Source: an uncultured Roseiflexaceae bacterium (GTDB taxonomy: Bacteria > Chloroflexota > Chloroflexia > Chloroflexales > Roseiflexaceae). Taken from it: 19,841 nt of DNA. Position 1 is the stretch's first letter. Every line of letters starts with the position of its first letter. Both the position numbers and the translations under genes were made by a program. Shown here in pieces: positions 7,052-14,725 of the stretch. The DNA is taken from positions 1 to 19,841 of the forward strand of contig CALJIC010000317.1 in the NCBI GenBank assembly GCA_937974195.1, read 5' to 3'. The notes under the pieces were generated by a model. The model was not told the DNA's origin, ran no database searches, and worked only from the letters and a program-made list of their open reading frames with translations.

Positions 7052-7185
7052 GCGCGTTGCTGTTTCGATTCGATGCCGTACCGTTTTGCGCATCGCTTCC
7101 GGCTGGGCGGCGCTAGGATGGTATCAGGCGGTGTAGTAGACGAAGCCGCTGGTGATACTGAATCCGAAACACGGAGGCCCAACCG

Positions 7186-7539
7186 ATGACCAACGACGTC
7201 GAGACCGTGACCGCTTCTCAGCAGGAGCCTGTGGTGATCGAGGAGCAGCTCTACTGCGCGCTCAGCGGGCGGCCCATCCGCCACGACGAGGCCTACTGGG
7301 CGCCGCCGCTGATTACGGCGCGGCAGTTGGTCACGACGGTGATCACCACGCTGCTGCACGCGCCGGGGACGCTCGGCCAGGTGCTGCTCGCCGAGCAGCC
7401 GAACGTGCCGTACGCGAAGGACATGCGCGAGGAGCTGGCGGCGCGGCGCAGCGCGGAGCAGCTGAAGCTGCTCATCGGCCTGCTGGTGGCAGTGGCGCTG
7501 ATCGCGCTGCCGGTGCTGTGGCTGACGCTGGCGCGCTGA
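7186..7539 (+). CDS. small membrane-anchored protein, unknown function
   Basis: A 117-residue protein not recognised as a named family. The N-terminal 75 residues are soluble and include YCALSGRPIRHDEAYWAPPL (about 23-42), which looks like half of a zinc-ribbon knuckle but has a single cysteine. Residues about 92-115 (KLLIGLLVAVALIALPVLWL) form one hydrophobic helix, so the protein is probably tail-anchored with its N-terminus in the cytoplasm. The ATG at 7186 has GGAGG 8 bases upstream. It stands alone, 134 bases after the aminotransferase and 300 before the glycosyltransferase. Confidence 0.8.
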   Translation: MTNDVETVTASQQEPVVIEEQLYCALSGRPIRHDEAYWAPPLITARQLVTTVITTLLHAPGTLGQVLLAEQPNVPYAKDMREELAARRSAEQLKLLIGLLVAVALIALPVLWLTLAR

Positions 7540-7839
7540 CGCGCGGCTGCGCTTTTTCGACGAGATCTGCCGACGCCCGGACGGGCCTATCTGCTGAGCT
7601 GTGCGATGCGCGGCCGCCGAAGCGGCGACCCGCGCAGCCGCCGGCGCTCGGCCCGCGGCGGTGCTCGAGAAGCCTGCTTCTTCGGGCGCGGACGCACCTG
7701 GCTCGTCCGCGCCACGAGGGGGAAGGGCTTCGTGCTGCTGCGGGCCGTAGGGCTCTGCCCCACGGCGCAGCCCGTGTCAGTTGCCGACTAGGAGGATAGC
7801 GCTGATCCTCCCCACGAAGAGAGGCTCAGGACCACTGGA
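7540..7839. other. 300-base structured intergenic region before the glycosyltransferase
   Basis: No credible gene; the open frames are arginine-rich and lack ribosome-binding sites. It contains three strong plus-strand hairpins. The first is GGCGCGGACG (7685-7694) with its exact complement at 7704-7713, with a 9-base loop. The second spans 7738-7770: CTGCG and CCGT arms with a 2-base bulge, and an inner GGG/CCC. The third is GGAGGAT (7791-7797) with ATCCTCC (7805-7811), with a 7-base loop. No T-tract follows any of them, and no clear promoter is visible. Confidence 0.6.
7791..7811 (+). promoter_or_regulatory. hairpin upstream of the glycosyltransferase start
   Basis: A perfect 7-pair stem, GGAGGAT with ATCCTCC, 7-base loop. 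The left arm contains a Shine-Dalgarno-like GGAGGA but lies about 43 bases before the ATG at 7840, too far to serve it directly. It may shape the leader. Confidence 0.5.
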
Positions 7840-8523
7840 ATGCTGCTCTCGGTCATCATGCCGTGCTACAACGAGTCGGCCACGCTGCCGACCATCCTCG
7901 CCCGGGTGCGGGCGGTGGACATCCCGAAAGAGATCATCGCCGTCGACGACCACTCCAGCGACAATACGTACGAGATCCTCTGCGCGGAGGCCGCCGCCGA
8001 CCCGTCGATGACGGTGATCCGCCACCCGACGAACCGCGGCAAGGGCGCGGCGGTGCGGAGCGGCCTGGCGCGCGCCTCCGGCGACGTCGTGATCGTGCAG
8101 GACGCCGACCTCGAGTACGACCCGAACGACTACTACGAGGTGGTCACGCCGATCATGGAGGGGCGGGTGGACGTGGTCTTCGGCTCACGCTTTATGGGCC
8201 GCCACACCGGCATGTACTTCTGGAACGCCCTCGGCAACAAAGGGCTGACCTTCCTCACCAACTTCCTCTTCAACTGCTGGATCTCGGACATGGAGACCTG
8301 CTACAAGGCCATGCGCACCGAGATCATGCGCGACCTGCGCCTGGAGAGCAACGACTTCCGCCTGGAGCCGGAGATCACGGCCAAGGTGCTCAAGCGCGGC
8401 CACCGGATCTACGAGGTGCCGGTGAGCTACCTCGGGCGCACCTACGAGGAAGGCAAGAAGATGAAGCCGAGCCAGGGGTTCTACGCCATCCTCGCGCTGT
8501 TCCGCTACCGGCTGTTCGACTGA
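7840..8523 (+). CDS. glycosyltransferase family 2, dolichol-phosphate-mannose-synthase-like
   Basis: A 227-residue GT-A fold enzyme. It starts MLLSVIMPCYNESATLPTIL and has the nucleotide-sugar Asp pair VDDHSSDNT (35-43), the metal motif QDADLEYDP (87-95), GSRF (115-118) and NDFRLEPEIT, a segment characteristic of the Dpm1/GtrB-like subgroup. These transfer a sugar from NDP- or GDP-sugar to polyprenyl phosphate on the cytoplasmic face of the membrane. No transmembrane helices are present, so it is a soluble, Dpm1-type form. Specificity is not predictable. Its ribosome-binding site is weak (AGGA about 9 bases upstream). It is the first gene of the sugar cluster up to the terminator at 10872. 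Confidence 0.93.
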   Translation: MLLSVIMPCYNESATLPTILARVRAVDIPKEIIAVDDHSSDNTYEILCAEAAADPSMTVIRHPTNRGKGAAVRSGLARASGDVVIVQDADLEYDPNDYYEVVTPIMEGRVDVVFGSRFMGRHTGMYFWNALGNKGLTFLTNFLFNCWISDMETCYKAMRTEIMRDLRLESNDFRLEPEITAKVLKRGHRIYEVPVSYLGRTYEEGKKMKPSQGFYAILALFRYRLFD

Positions 8524-8530
8524 TGACTCT

Positions 8531-8549
8531 GGGGAGGCGAAGCCTCCTC
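8531..8549 (+). terminator. hairpin after the glycosyltransferase
   Basis: GGAGGC (8533-8538) pairs with GCCTCC (8542-8547) across a GAA loop. Two more pairs at the base (one G-T) give an 8-pair stem 7 bases after the stop. No T-tract, so partial termination or an mRNA 3' end is possible. A separate 12-base palindrome, TTTCCGCGGAAA, lies at 8567-8578. Confidence 0.45.
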
Positions 8550-8670
8550 AGACCTCTCCGGGCTGCTTTCCGCGGAAAAGGTGAACTTCTGGAGCGGCCA
8601 CGCCCTCCGAGCGGGGGTGCGGGGCGAGGCCACCGCGTCATCCCTGTACTACATCAAGCGAGCGTAACGA

Positions 8671-9234
8671 ATGAGCCGGATCGACGAGTATCTGGTAAGC
8701 CTGGCGCAGGTGCTCACGGCGATGCCGCGCGAGGAGCTGGCGGCGATCGAGCGCGTGCTCTGGTCCACCTACGAGCGGGACGGGACGATCTTCGTCTGCG
8801 GCAACGGCGGGAGCGCCGCCACGGCCTCGCACTTCGCGTGCGACCTGGCGAAGTGGACGATCAACCCGGACCGGCGGCGCCTGCGCGCCATCGCGCTGAC
8901 GGATAACGTGCCGGTGATGACGGCCTGGTCGAACGACGCCGCCTACGAGCGGGCGTTTGTCGAGCAGCTGATCGGCCTGTACCGGCCGGGGGACACGCTG
9001 GTGGCGATCTCGGGCAGCGGGAACTCGCCGAGCGTGCTGCGGGCGGTCGAGTGGGCCAACGCCCAGGGCGCGCCGACGGTCGGGCTGGCGGGGTTCGGTG
9101 GAGGGCGGCTGGCCGAGATCGCGCGGCACGTGCTGGTTGCGCCGAGTCACCTCATGCCCGAGGTGGAGGATGCCCACATCGCGGTCTGCCACGCGCTGGC
9201 GGTGAGCCTCGGCGAGCGGATCGGCAGAGGGTGA
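8671..9234 (+). CDS. SIS-domain sugar isomerase, GmhA-like
   Basis: A 187-residue single SIS-domain protein. The phosphosugar-binding loops are clear: FVCGNGGSAATASHFACDL (41-59) and ISGSGNSPSVLRAV (113-126), with the C-terminal EVEDAHIAVCHALAVSL (164-180) typical of the GmhA/DiaA group. GmhA isomerises sedoheptulose 7-phosphate to D-glycero-manno-heptose 7-phosphate. Here the Glu of the E. coli HFAEEL segment is replaced by Asp58 (HFACDL), as in many GmhA-like proteins of untested function, so the substrate is uncertain. No Shine-Dalgarno is evident before the ATG at 8671. It sits between a glycosyltransferase and a ROK kinase, which supports a sugar-phosphate role. Confidence 0.9.
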   Translation: MSRIDEYLVSLAQVLTAMPREELAAIERVLWSTYERDGTIFVCGNGGSAATASHFACDLAKWTINPDRRRLRAIALTDNVPVMTAWSNDAAYERAFVEQLIGLYRPGDTLVAISGSGNSPSVLRAVEWANAQGAPTVGLAGFGGGRLAEIARHVLVAPSHLMPEVEDAHIAVCHALAVSLGERIGRG

Positions 9235-9278
9235 CGGCGGCGAGCGGAGACGCGTCAGCGACGCGGGCGCATTGAACT

Positions 9279-10211
9279 ATGACATACGTTCTTGGCTTGG
9301 ATTTCGGCGGGACGAAGCTCGCGGCGGGGCTGGTGGACGCGCGCGGCGCGGTGGTCGCGCGGCAGGCGCGCCCGACCCCGGCGAGCGGCGGCGCGCAGGC
9401 GAGCCTGGCGCTGATGCTGGAGATGGCGCGCGAGCTGCTCGCGGACGGCCGGCTGTCGCCGCTGGCCGGCGTGGGCGTGAGCTTCGGCGGGCCGGTCGAG
9501 GCCGACGGCCGCACCGTGCGGCTGTCGATGCACGTGCCGGGCTGGGAGGGCGCGCGGCTGGCGGACCGGCTGGAGCAGGAGTTCGGGGTGCCGGCGGCGG
9601 TGGCGAACGACGGCGACGCGGCGGCGCTGGCCGAGTACCGCTTCGGCGCGGGGCGCGGCGTGCGGCACATGCTGTACCTGACGGTGAGCACCGGGATCGG
9701 CGGCGGCGTGATCATCGACGGGAGGCTGCACCGCGGCGAGCGGGCGTGGGCCGGCGAGGTGGGGCACCAGGTGCTCAAGCCGGACGGCCCGCCGTGCCCG
9801 TGCGGGCGCAACGGCTGCCTCGAGTCGCTCGCGTCGGGGCTCTCGGTGGCGCGCGAGGCCCGGGCGCGGCTGCGCGCGGAGGGCGCCTCGGGCAGCTCGC
9901 TGGCGTCCCTGGCGCCCGAGGATCTGACGGCGCGCGATGTGGCCGCGGCTGCGGCGCAGGGGGACCGGCTGGCGCGCGAGGTGTGGGAGGCCGCGATGGA
10001 GTGGCTCGGGATCGGCGTCGCTTCGGCCTGCAACCTGATCAACCCGGGGCGCGTGGTCATCGGCGGCGGCCTGACGCGCGCCGGCGACCTGCTGTTCGCG
10101 CCCGTTCGCCGGGTGGCCGCCGCGCGCGCGCTCGACCCGGCGCTCGAGATCGTGCCCGCGGCGCTCGGCGACGATGTCGGCATTCTGGGCGGCGCGGCGC
10201 TGGTGCTCTAG
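9279..10211 (+). CDS. ROK-family sugar kinase (glucokinase-like)
   Basis: A 310-residue ROK kinase that phosphorylates a hexose or amino-hexose with ATP in the cytoplasm. ATP-binding LDFGGTK is at 7-13, the catalytic Asp111 in ANDGDAAALAEY, the glycine-rich STGIGGGVIIDG (137-148), GEVGH (159-163) with His163, and the zinc motif CPCGRNGC with Cys173, 175 and 180. The usual NDANAAALGE is here NDGDAAALAE, a modest deviation. No repressor helix-turn-helix precedes the domain, so it is an enzyme, not a NagC-type regulator. The sugar (glucose, ManNAc, GlcNAc) cannot be assigned. It follows the SIS gene after 44 bases, and there is no clear Shine-Dalgarno before the ATG. Confidence 0.93.
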   Translation: MTYVLGLDFGGTKLAAGLVDARGAVVARQARPTPASGGAQASLALMLEMARELLADGRLSPLAGVGVSFGGPVEADGRTVRLSMHVPGWEGARLADRLEQEFGVPAAVANDGDAAALAEYRFGAGRGVRHMLYLTVSTGIGGGVIIDGRLHRGERAWAGEVGHQVLKPDGPPCPCGRNGCLESLASGLSVAREARARLRAEGASGSSLASLAPEDLTARDVAAAAAQGDRLAREVWEAAMEWLGIGVASACNLINPGRVVIGGGLTRAGDLLFAPVRRVAAARALDPALEIVPAALGDDVGILGGAALVL

Positions 10212-10271
10212 GGCGCGCTCGCGGCCTGCCGGGCGCGGCTTCACTAGAGCGTGACACAGGTTCCGAAAACG

Positions 10272-10297
10272 GGCGTGTCTGCGTGGGCGGACGCGCC
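10272..10297 (+). promoter_or_regulatory. hairpin just upstream of the Nudix ribosome-binding site
   Basis: GGCGTGTC (10272-10279) pairs with GACGCGCC (10290-10297), 8 pairs with one T-G, 10-base loop. A purine-rich GAGAG follows within 6 bases, before the ATG at 10316. It may tune translation of the Nudix gene or mark an mRNA end after the ROK gene. Confidence 0.45.
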
Positions 10298-10315
10298 GGA
10301 CAGAGAGAAACCCCT

Positions 10316-10855
10316 ATGCCCCCGAAACCCTGGAAGACGCTGTCGAGCCGCGAGGTGTACCGCAACAAGTGGATCGACGTGCGCGAGGACATCGCCGAGA
10401 TGCCGAACGGCCGCACGACGATCTACGGCGTGGTGACGATGAGCGGCGCGGTGGGGGTGCTGCCGTTCCTCGACGACGGGCGGGTCGTGATGGTGCGCCA
10501 GTACCGCTACGTCCAGGGCGAGAACCAGCGCTGGGAGATGCCGACCGGCGGCGTCCACCCCGGCGAGTCGCTCGAGGAGGCCGCCCGGCGCGAGCTGCGC
10601 GAGGAGATCGGCTACACCGCCGGCCGGCTGGAGTGGGTCAGCACCTTCTACACGTCGAAGAGCGTGTGCGACGAGACGGCGCACATCTACCTGGGCTACG
10701 ACCTGACGCCGGCGCGGGATGTGCCCGACGACACCGAGTTCCTCGAGATCGCGGCCCTGCCGTTCGACGAGGTGCTGGACATGGTGCTGCGGAGCGAGAT
10801 CCGCGACTCGATGACGGTGATCGCGGTGCTGCACGCGGCGCGCCTGCGAGGCTAG
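10316..10855 (+). CDS. Nudix hydrolase, ADP-ribose pyrophosphatase-like
   Basis: A 179-residue Nudix protein. The complete Nudix box GX5EX7REUXEEXGU spans 78-100 (GGVHPGESLEEAARRELREE then IGY), which supplies the Mg-binding glutamates. RQYRYVQGENQRWEMPTGG just before it is characteristic of the ADP-ribose/ADP-sugar pyrophosphatase group, which splits ADP-ribose or ADP-sugars to AMP and the sugar phosphate. The frame is open far upstream through the ROK gene, but the ATG at 10316 begins the conserved sequence and has GAGAG about 8 bases before it. It is the last gene of the sugar cluster and is closed by the terminator at 10872-10902. An ADP-sugar substrate would suit the neighbours; this is inference. 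Confidence 0.93.
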   Translation: MPPKPWKTLSSREVYRNKWIDVREDIAEMPNGRTTIYGVVTMSGAVGVLPFLDDGRVVMVRQYRYVQGENQRWEMPTGGVHPGESLEEAARRELREEIGYTAGRLEWVSTFYTSKSVCDETAHIYLGYDLTPARDVPDDTEFLEIAALPFDEVLDMVLRSEIRDSMTVIAVLHAARLRG

Positions 10856-10871
10856 AGGCTGCGCCTGCTGG

Positions 10872-10909
10872 ATCACCCCCGGCGAGTGATGCCGGGGGTG
10901 ATTTCGTTT
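10872..10909 (+). terminator. Rho-independent terminator of the sugar cluster
   Basis: A perfect 12-pair stem: ATCACCCCCGGC (10872-10883) with GCCGGGGGTGAT (10891-10902), 7-base loop, followed by a T-rich TTCGTTT. It starts 17 bases after the Nudix stop and is the clearest terminator in the window. Confidence 0.9.
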
Positions 10910-11003
10910 CGCCTGCGGCGCTCCAGCACCGGGCGGGCGCCGCTGTTGCGCGTTCGTTCCCCAGCGTAGCAGGATCGTTTCTCCCCGCTCACCTGCGCTC
11001 TCC

Positions 11004-11009
11004 TATACT
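11004..11009 (+). promoter_or_regulatory. candidate -10 box for the ppsA operon
   Basis: TATACT stands in the otherwise GC-rich gap (10910-11150) between the sugar-cluster terminator and the small ORF. No good -35 hexamer is seen at the proper distance, so the promoter may be activator-dependent or elsewhere. The leader to 11151 would be about 135 bases. Confidence 0.4.
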
Positions 11010-11150
11010 CCCCGCAGAGGGGCCGGATCCTCTCGCCCGCGCCGTTGGCGCCCGCCTCTCCCCGATGAAGGCCCCCTCACGACGACGCTCGTCTGTCGGC
11101 GCCGCCAGTTGACTCGAGCGGCAGACCTCTGTTGCTACAAGGAGGAAGCG

Positions 11151-11297
11151 ATGCTCCACCGGATCGTCGAGCTCCTGGGGGCCGGGGCTGCGCCGCTCGA
11201 ACACCGCGCCACGGCCACCGGCCGCGACCGGCCCGCACCGGCGCCGCACAGCTTACAGACGATCCTCAGCAAGCGCTCACGGCGCACCCGGCGGTGA
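11151..11297 (+). CDS. 48-residue small protein before ppsA
   Basis: A short frame, MLHRIVELLGAGAAPLEHRA and on, ending LQTILSKRSRRTRR. An excellent ribosome-binding site, AAGGAGG, sits 6 bases before the ATG at 11151, as good as that of ppsA itself. The N-terminus could form a short amphipathic helix (residues 1-11), the middle is Pro/Ala-rich, and the tail is strongly basic. It ends 4 bases before the ppsA Shine-Dalgarno, so ribosomes could pass directly to ppsA. No family is recognised. It may be a real small protein or a leader peptide; the frame alone is too short to prove it. Confidence 0.55.
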   Translation: MLHRIVELLGAGAAPLEHRATATGRDRPAPAPHSLQTILSKRSRRTRR

Positions 11298-11315
11298 GTT
11301 GAAAGGAGGACTTCC

Positions 11316-13742
11316 GTGGAATGGGTACGCTGGTTCAGTGATATCGGTATCGACGATGTGCCATCGGTCGGCGGCAAGAACGCGTCGCTGGGCGAGATGC
11401 TGCGCGAGCTCGGGGAGCTGGGCGTGCGCGTGCCCGACGGCTTCGCGGTGACCGCCGACGCCTACCGCTACTTCCTGGAGGCTAATAACCTCGAGGAGCC
11501 CATCCGCGAGCAGCTCGCCGGCTGGACGCGCGGCGACGTGAAGGACCTGACCAGGCGCGCGCGCCACATCCGCAACCTGATCCTCAAGGGCTCGTACCCC
11601 GCCGACATGGCGGACGAGATCATCAGCGCCTACCGCGAGCTGTCGCGCCGCAGCGGCGTCGAGGACCTGGAGGTGGCGGTGCGCTCCTCGGCCACCGCCG
11701 AGGACCTGCCGACGGCCAGCTTCGCCGGGCAGCAGGAGACCTACCTCCACGTCCATGGCGAGGCCGAGCTGCTCGAGTCGATCAAGAAGTCGCTCGCGAG
11801 CCTGTTCACCGCGCGTGCGATCAGCTACCGCGAGGACATGGGCTTCGACCACTTCAAGGTTGCGCTCTCCGTCGGCGTGCAGCGCATGGTGTACGCCGAC
11901 GAGGCCAGCTCGGGCGTGATCTTCACGCTCGATACCGAGACCGGCTTCCGCGATGTGGTCTTCATCACGGCGATCTGGGGCCTGGGCGAGAACATCGTGC
12001 AGGGGCGCGTCAGCCCCGACCAGTTCTACGTCCACAAGCCGACGCTGCGCCAGGGCTACCGGCCGATCATCGCCAAGAAGTGCGGCGCCAAGGAGCTTAA
12101 GCTGGTCTACGACCGCAACGACCACCGGCTGAAGAACCTCACGGTGCTGCCGGCCGACCGGGCGCGCTTCGCGCTGAGCGACGACGACGTTCTGCAGCTC
12201 GCGCGCTGGAGCCTGGCGATCGAGGAGCACTACAGCCGCAAGCGCGGCGCCGACACGCCGATGGACATCGAGTGGGCCAAGGACAGCCGCACCGGCGAGC
12301 TGTTCATCGTCCAGGCGCGGCCGGAGACGGTGCACGCCCAGAAGCGCGGCACGAAGCTGCGCCTCTACCAGCTCACCGAGCAGGGCGAGGTGCTGGCCGA
12401 AGGGCTGGCCGTCGGCGACGCGATCGCCGTCGGCGCGGCGCGCGTCATCCGCGACCCGAGCCAGATGGCGGAGTTCCGGGAGGGCGAGGTGCTCATCACC
12501 GAGATCACCAACCCGGACTGGGAGCCGATCATGAAGCTGGCGCGCGCGATCGTCACCGAGCGCGGCGGGCGCACCTCGCACGCGGCGATCGTCGCCCGCG
12601 AGCTGGGCATCCCGGCGATCGTCGGCGCGAGCGGCGCGATGCAGGCGGTGGCGAACGGCCAGGAGGTCACGGTCTGCTGCGCCGAGGGCGAGGTGGGCCG
12701 CGTGTACGCCGGCGCGCTGGCGCACACCGTCGAGGAGATCGACCCGGCGGCGCTGCCGGCCACCCGCACCCAGGTCATGATGAACGTCGGCAACCCGGAG
12801 CAGGCGCTGAAGCTGGCGCAGATCCCGAACGACGGGGTCGGCCTGGCGCGCATGGAGTTCATCTTCGCCTCCTGGGTGCGCGTCCACCCGCTGGCGCTGA
12901 CGCGCTACAACCAGCTGCCGGACGCGATCAAGCGCGAGGTCGACAAGCTGACGGCCGGCTACGAGGACAAGACCGAGTACTTCGTCGACAACCTGGCGCG
13001 CGGCATCGGGATGATCGCGGCCGCCTTCTGGCCGAAGCCGGTGATCGTGCGGCTGTCGGACTTCAAGACCAACGAGTACGCGCACCTGCTGGGCGGCGCG
13101 CTGTTCGAGCCGGGCGAGGAGAACCCGATGCTCGGCTGGCGTGGCGCGAGCCGCTACTACCACCCGGACTACCAGGAGGGCTTCATGCTCGAGGTGGCGG
13201 CGATCCGGCGCGTGCGCGAGGTGTTCGGGCTGAAGAACGTGGTGGTCATGGTGCCCTTCTGCCGCACGCCGGAGGAGGGCAGGCGGGTGCTCGAGGTCAT
13301 GCGGCGCGGCGGCCTGGAGCGCGGCGTGGACGGGCTGGAGGTCTATGTGATGGCCGAGATCCCGTCGAACATCCTGATGGCGGATGAGTTCGCCGAGGTG
13401 TTCGATGGCTTCTCGATCGGCTCGAACGACCTCACCCAGCTGACGCTGGGCGTGGACCGCGACTCGGAGCGGGTGGCGTCGCTGTTCGACGAACGCATCA
13501 GCGCGGTGCGCCGCTCGTGCGCCGAGCTGATCGCCGCCGCGCACCGCAGCGGGCGCAAGGTGGGGATCTGCGGCCAGGCGCCGTCGGACTACCCGGAGTT
13601 CGCGGAGTTCCTGGTGGCGCAGGGCATCGACTCGATCAGCCTGAGCCCGGACGCGATCGTGCGGACCAAGCGGCACATCCACGAGGTCGAGCAGGGCCTG
13701 CAGGCCGCGGCCGAGCCGCAGCTTGCGGTGGTCGACGTGTGA
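11316..13742 (+). CDS. ppsA: phosphoenolpyruvate synthase
   Basis: An 808-residue enzyme (E. coli PpsA has 792) that makes PEP from pyruvate and ATP, releasing AMP and phosphate, in gluconeogenesis. Domains in order: ATP-grasp/PPDK N-terminal (GGKNASLGEM 19-28; RSSATAEDLPTASFAGQQ 123-140), swivelling phosphohistidine domain (GGRTSHAAIVAR with His422), and the PEP/pyruvate TIM barrel (GICGQAPSDYPEF with catalytic Cys752). These correspond to E. coli His421 and Cys751. Thr420, two residues before the His, matches the regulatory threonine modified by PpsR. The start is GTG at 11316 with AAAGGAGG 6 bases before it; the next methionine is far inside the conserved domain. The regulator gene follows after 51 bases. 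Confidence 0.97.
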   Translation: MEWVRWFSDIGIDDVPSVGGKNASLGEMLRELGELGVRVPDGFAVTADAYRYFLEANNLEEPIREQLAGWTRGDVKDLTRRARHIRNLILKGSYPADMADEIISAYRELSRRSGVEDLEVAVRSSATAEDLPTASFAGQQETYLHVHGEAELLESIKKSLASLFTARAISYREDMGFDHFKVALSVGVQRMVYADEASSGVIFTLDTETGFRDVVFITAIWGLGENIVQGRVSPDQFYVHKPTLRQGYRPIIAKKCGAKELKLVYDRNDHRLKNLTVLPADRARFALSDDDVLQLARWSLAIEEHYSRKRGADTPMDIEWAKDSRTGELFIVQARPETVHAQKRGTKLRLYQLTEQGEVLAEGLAVGDAIAVGAARVIRDPSQMAEFREGEVLITEITNPDWEPIMKLARAIVTERGGRTSHAAIVARELGIPAIVGASGAMQAVANGQEVTVCCAEGEVGRVYAGALAHTVEEIDPAALPATRTQVMMNVGNPEQALKLAQIPNDGVGLARMEFIFASWVRVHPLALTRYNQLPDAIKREVDKLTAGYEDKTEYFVDNLARGIGMIAAAFWPKPVIVRLSDFKTNEYAHLLGGALFEPGEENPMLGWRGASRYYHPDYQEGFMLEVAAIRRVREVFGLKNVVVMVPFCRTPEEGRRVLEVMRRGGLERGVDGLEVYVMAEIPSNILMADEFAEVFDGFSIGSNDLTQLTLGVDRDSERVASLFDERISAVRRSCAELIAAAHRSGRKVGICGQAPSDYPEFAEFLVAQGIDSISLSPDAIVRTKRHIHEVEQGLQAAAEPQLAVVDV

Positions 13743-13793
13743 CGCAGGGGCGGAGCCGCGCCAGGCGGGCGTAGCGGCGACGGAGGCCAGGCG

Positions 13794-14648
13794 ATGGGCG
13801 CGCCATCGGTCATCATCGTCTCTGGAGGAGTCGGCTACAGCGCCGAGCAGCTGGTGCGGACGGCGCTGGCGCAGTTCCCGGCCGCGGACGTGCGGGTGCA
13901 GTTCGTCCCGCGCGTCCGCCACACCGAGGAGCTGGCCAGCGCCGTGGAGCAGGCGGCGGCCGACAACGCGCTGATCGCCTTCACGCTGGTGGACCCGCAG
14001 CGGCGCCAGGATCTGCTGCGGCTGGCGCAGGAGCGCCAGGTGCCGGCGATCGACCTGATCGGGTCGCTGATCGACCGGCTGAGCGCCATGCTGGGCCAGG
14101 CGCCGCTGGGGCAGCCCGGGCGCTACGCGGAGCTGAACCGGACCTACTTCGACCGCATCGCGGCGATCGAGTACACCCTGGCGCACGACGACGGCGCGCA
14201 CCCGGAGGACTGGGGCCAGGGCGATATGCTGCTGGTGGGCGTCTCGCGCGTGGGCAAGACGCCGCTCTCGACCTATCTGGCCGTGCTCGGCTGGAAGGTC
14301 GCCAACCTGCCGCTAGTGCGCGAGCTACCGCCGCCGCGCGAGCTGTTCCAGCTCGACCGGCGGCGTGTGATCGGGATGACGATCGGGCTCGAGCAGCTGA
14401 TCGAGCACCGGCGCTGGCGGCAGAAGCGGCTAGGGATGCCGCTCGGCGCCAACTACTGCGACCCGCGCGTGCTGAGCGATGAGCTTGAGCGCAGCGACCA
14501 GCTGTTCCGGCAGCGCGGCTTCCCGGTGGTGGATGTGACCAACAAGCCGCTCGAGACGATCGCCGCCGAGGTGCTCGCGATCGTGGAGGCGGGCAGGCGC
14601 GCGGCCCACGCCGCTGGGCCGGCGGGCGCTGCCGGAGCCGCGCGGTGA
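13794..14648 (+). CDS. ppsR: PEP synthase regulatory kinase/pyrophosphorylase
   Basis: A 284-residue member of the DUF299 (kinase-PPPase) family. These proteins switch PEP synthase or PPDK off by ADP-dependent phosphorylation of the threonine next to the catalytic His, and on again by phosphate-dependent removal. The P-loop GVSRVGKTPLS is at 149-159 (Lys155), and IDLIGSLIDRLS and FPVVDVTNKPLETIA are family segments. The usual N-terminal SDSTGETAE is replaced by SGGVGYSAEQ (10-19), a divergent version. The last 20 residues are Ala/Gly-rich. GGAGG precedes the ATG by about 8 bases. Position directly after ppsA supports PEP synthase, not PPDK, as the target. Confidence 0.94.
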   Translation: MGAPSVIIVSGGVGYSAEQLVRTALAQFPAADVRVQFVPRVRHTEELASAVEQAAADNALIAFTLVDPQRRQDLLRLAQERQVPAIDLIGSLIDRLSAMLGQAPLGQPGRYAELNRTYFDRIAAIEYTLAHDDGAHPEDWGQGDMLLVGVSRVGKTPLSTYLAVLGWKVANLPLVRELPPPRELFQLDRRRVIGMTIGLEQLIEHRRWRQKRLGMPLGANYCDPRVLSDELERSDQLFRQRGFPVVDVTNKPLETIAAEVLAIVEAGRRAAHAAGPAGAAGAAR

Positions 14649-14685
14649 GCTTCGGAAGCGCGGCCGGCTCACGGCGTGCGAAACA

Positions 14686-14725
14686 GGCGACGGGCTGTGA
14701 CTCTAGCAGGCCGCAGCCCGTCGCC
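14686..14725 (+). terminator. strong hairpin after the ppsA-ppsR operon
   Basis: GGCGACGGGCTGTG (14686-14699) pairs with CGCAGCCCGTCGCC (14712-14725): 14 pairs with one T-G, 12-base loop, 37 bases after the ppsR stop. No T-tract follows (CGTAACG), so it is either a non-canonical terminator or a 3'-end stabiliser. Confidence 0.6.

Noticed and set aside
5822..7093. A 423-codon minus-strand frame opposite the aminotransferase.
   Set aside because: Shadow frame. The plus-strand aminotransferase has all conserved residues, and this translation resembles no family.
9272..10855. A single plus-strand frame running through the ROK gene into the Nudix gene, suggesting a fusion.
   Set aside because: The part upstream of 10316 is out of frame with the ROK kinase and is Gly/Arg-rich. 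The real ROK reading frame ends at 10211, and the Nudix gene starts at 10316.
11277..14201. A 974-codon open frame on the minus strand opposite ppsA and ppsR.
   Set aside because: It is antisense to two well-recognised enzymes with intact catalytic motifs. Its product is Arg/His/Leu/Asp-rich nonsense with no domain, as expected from GC-rich third positions read backwards.
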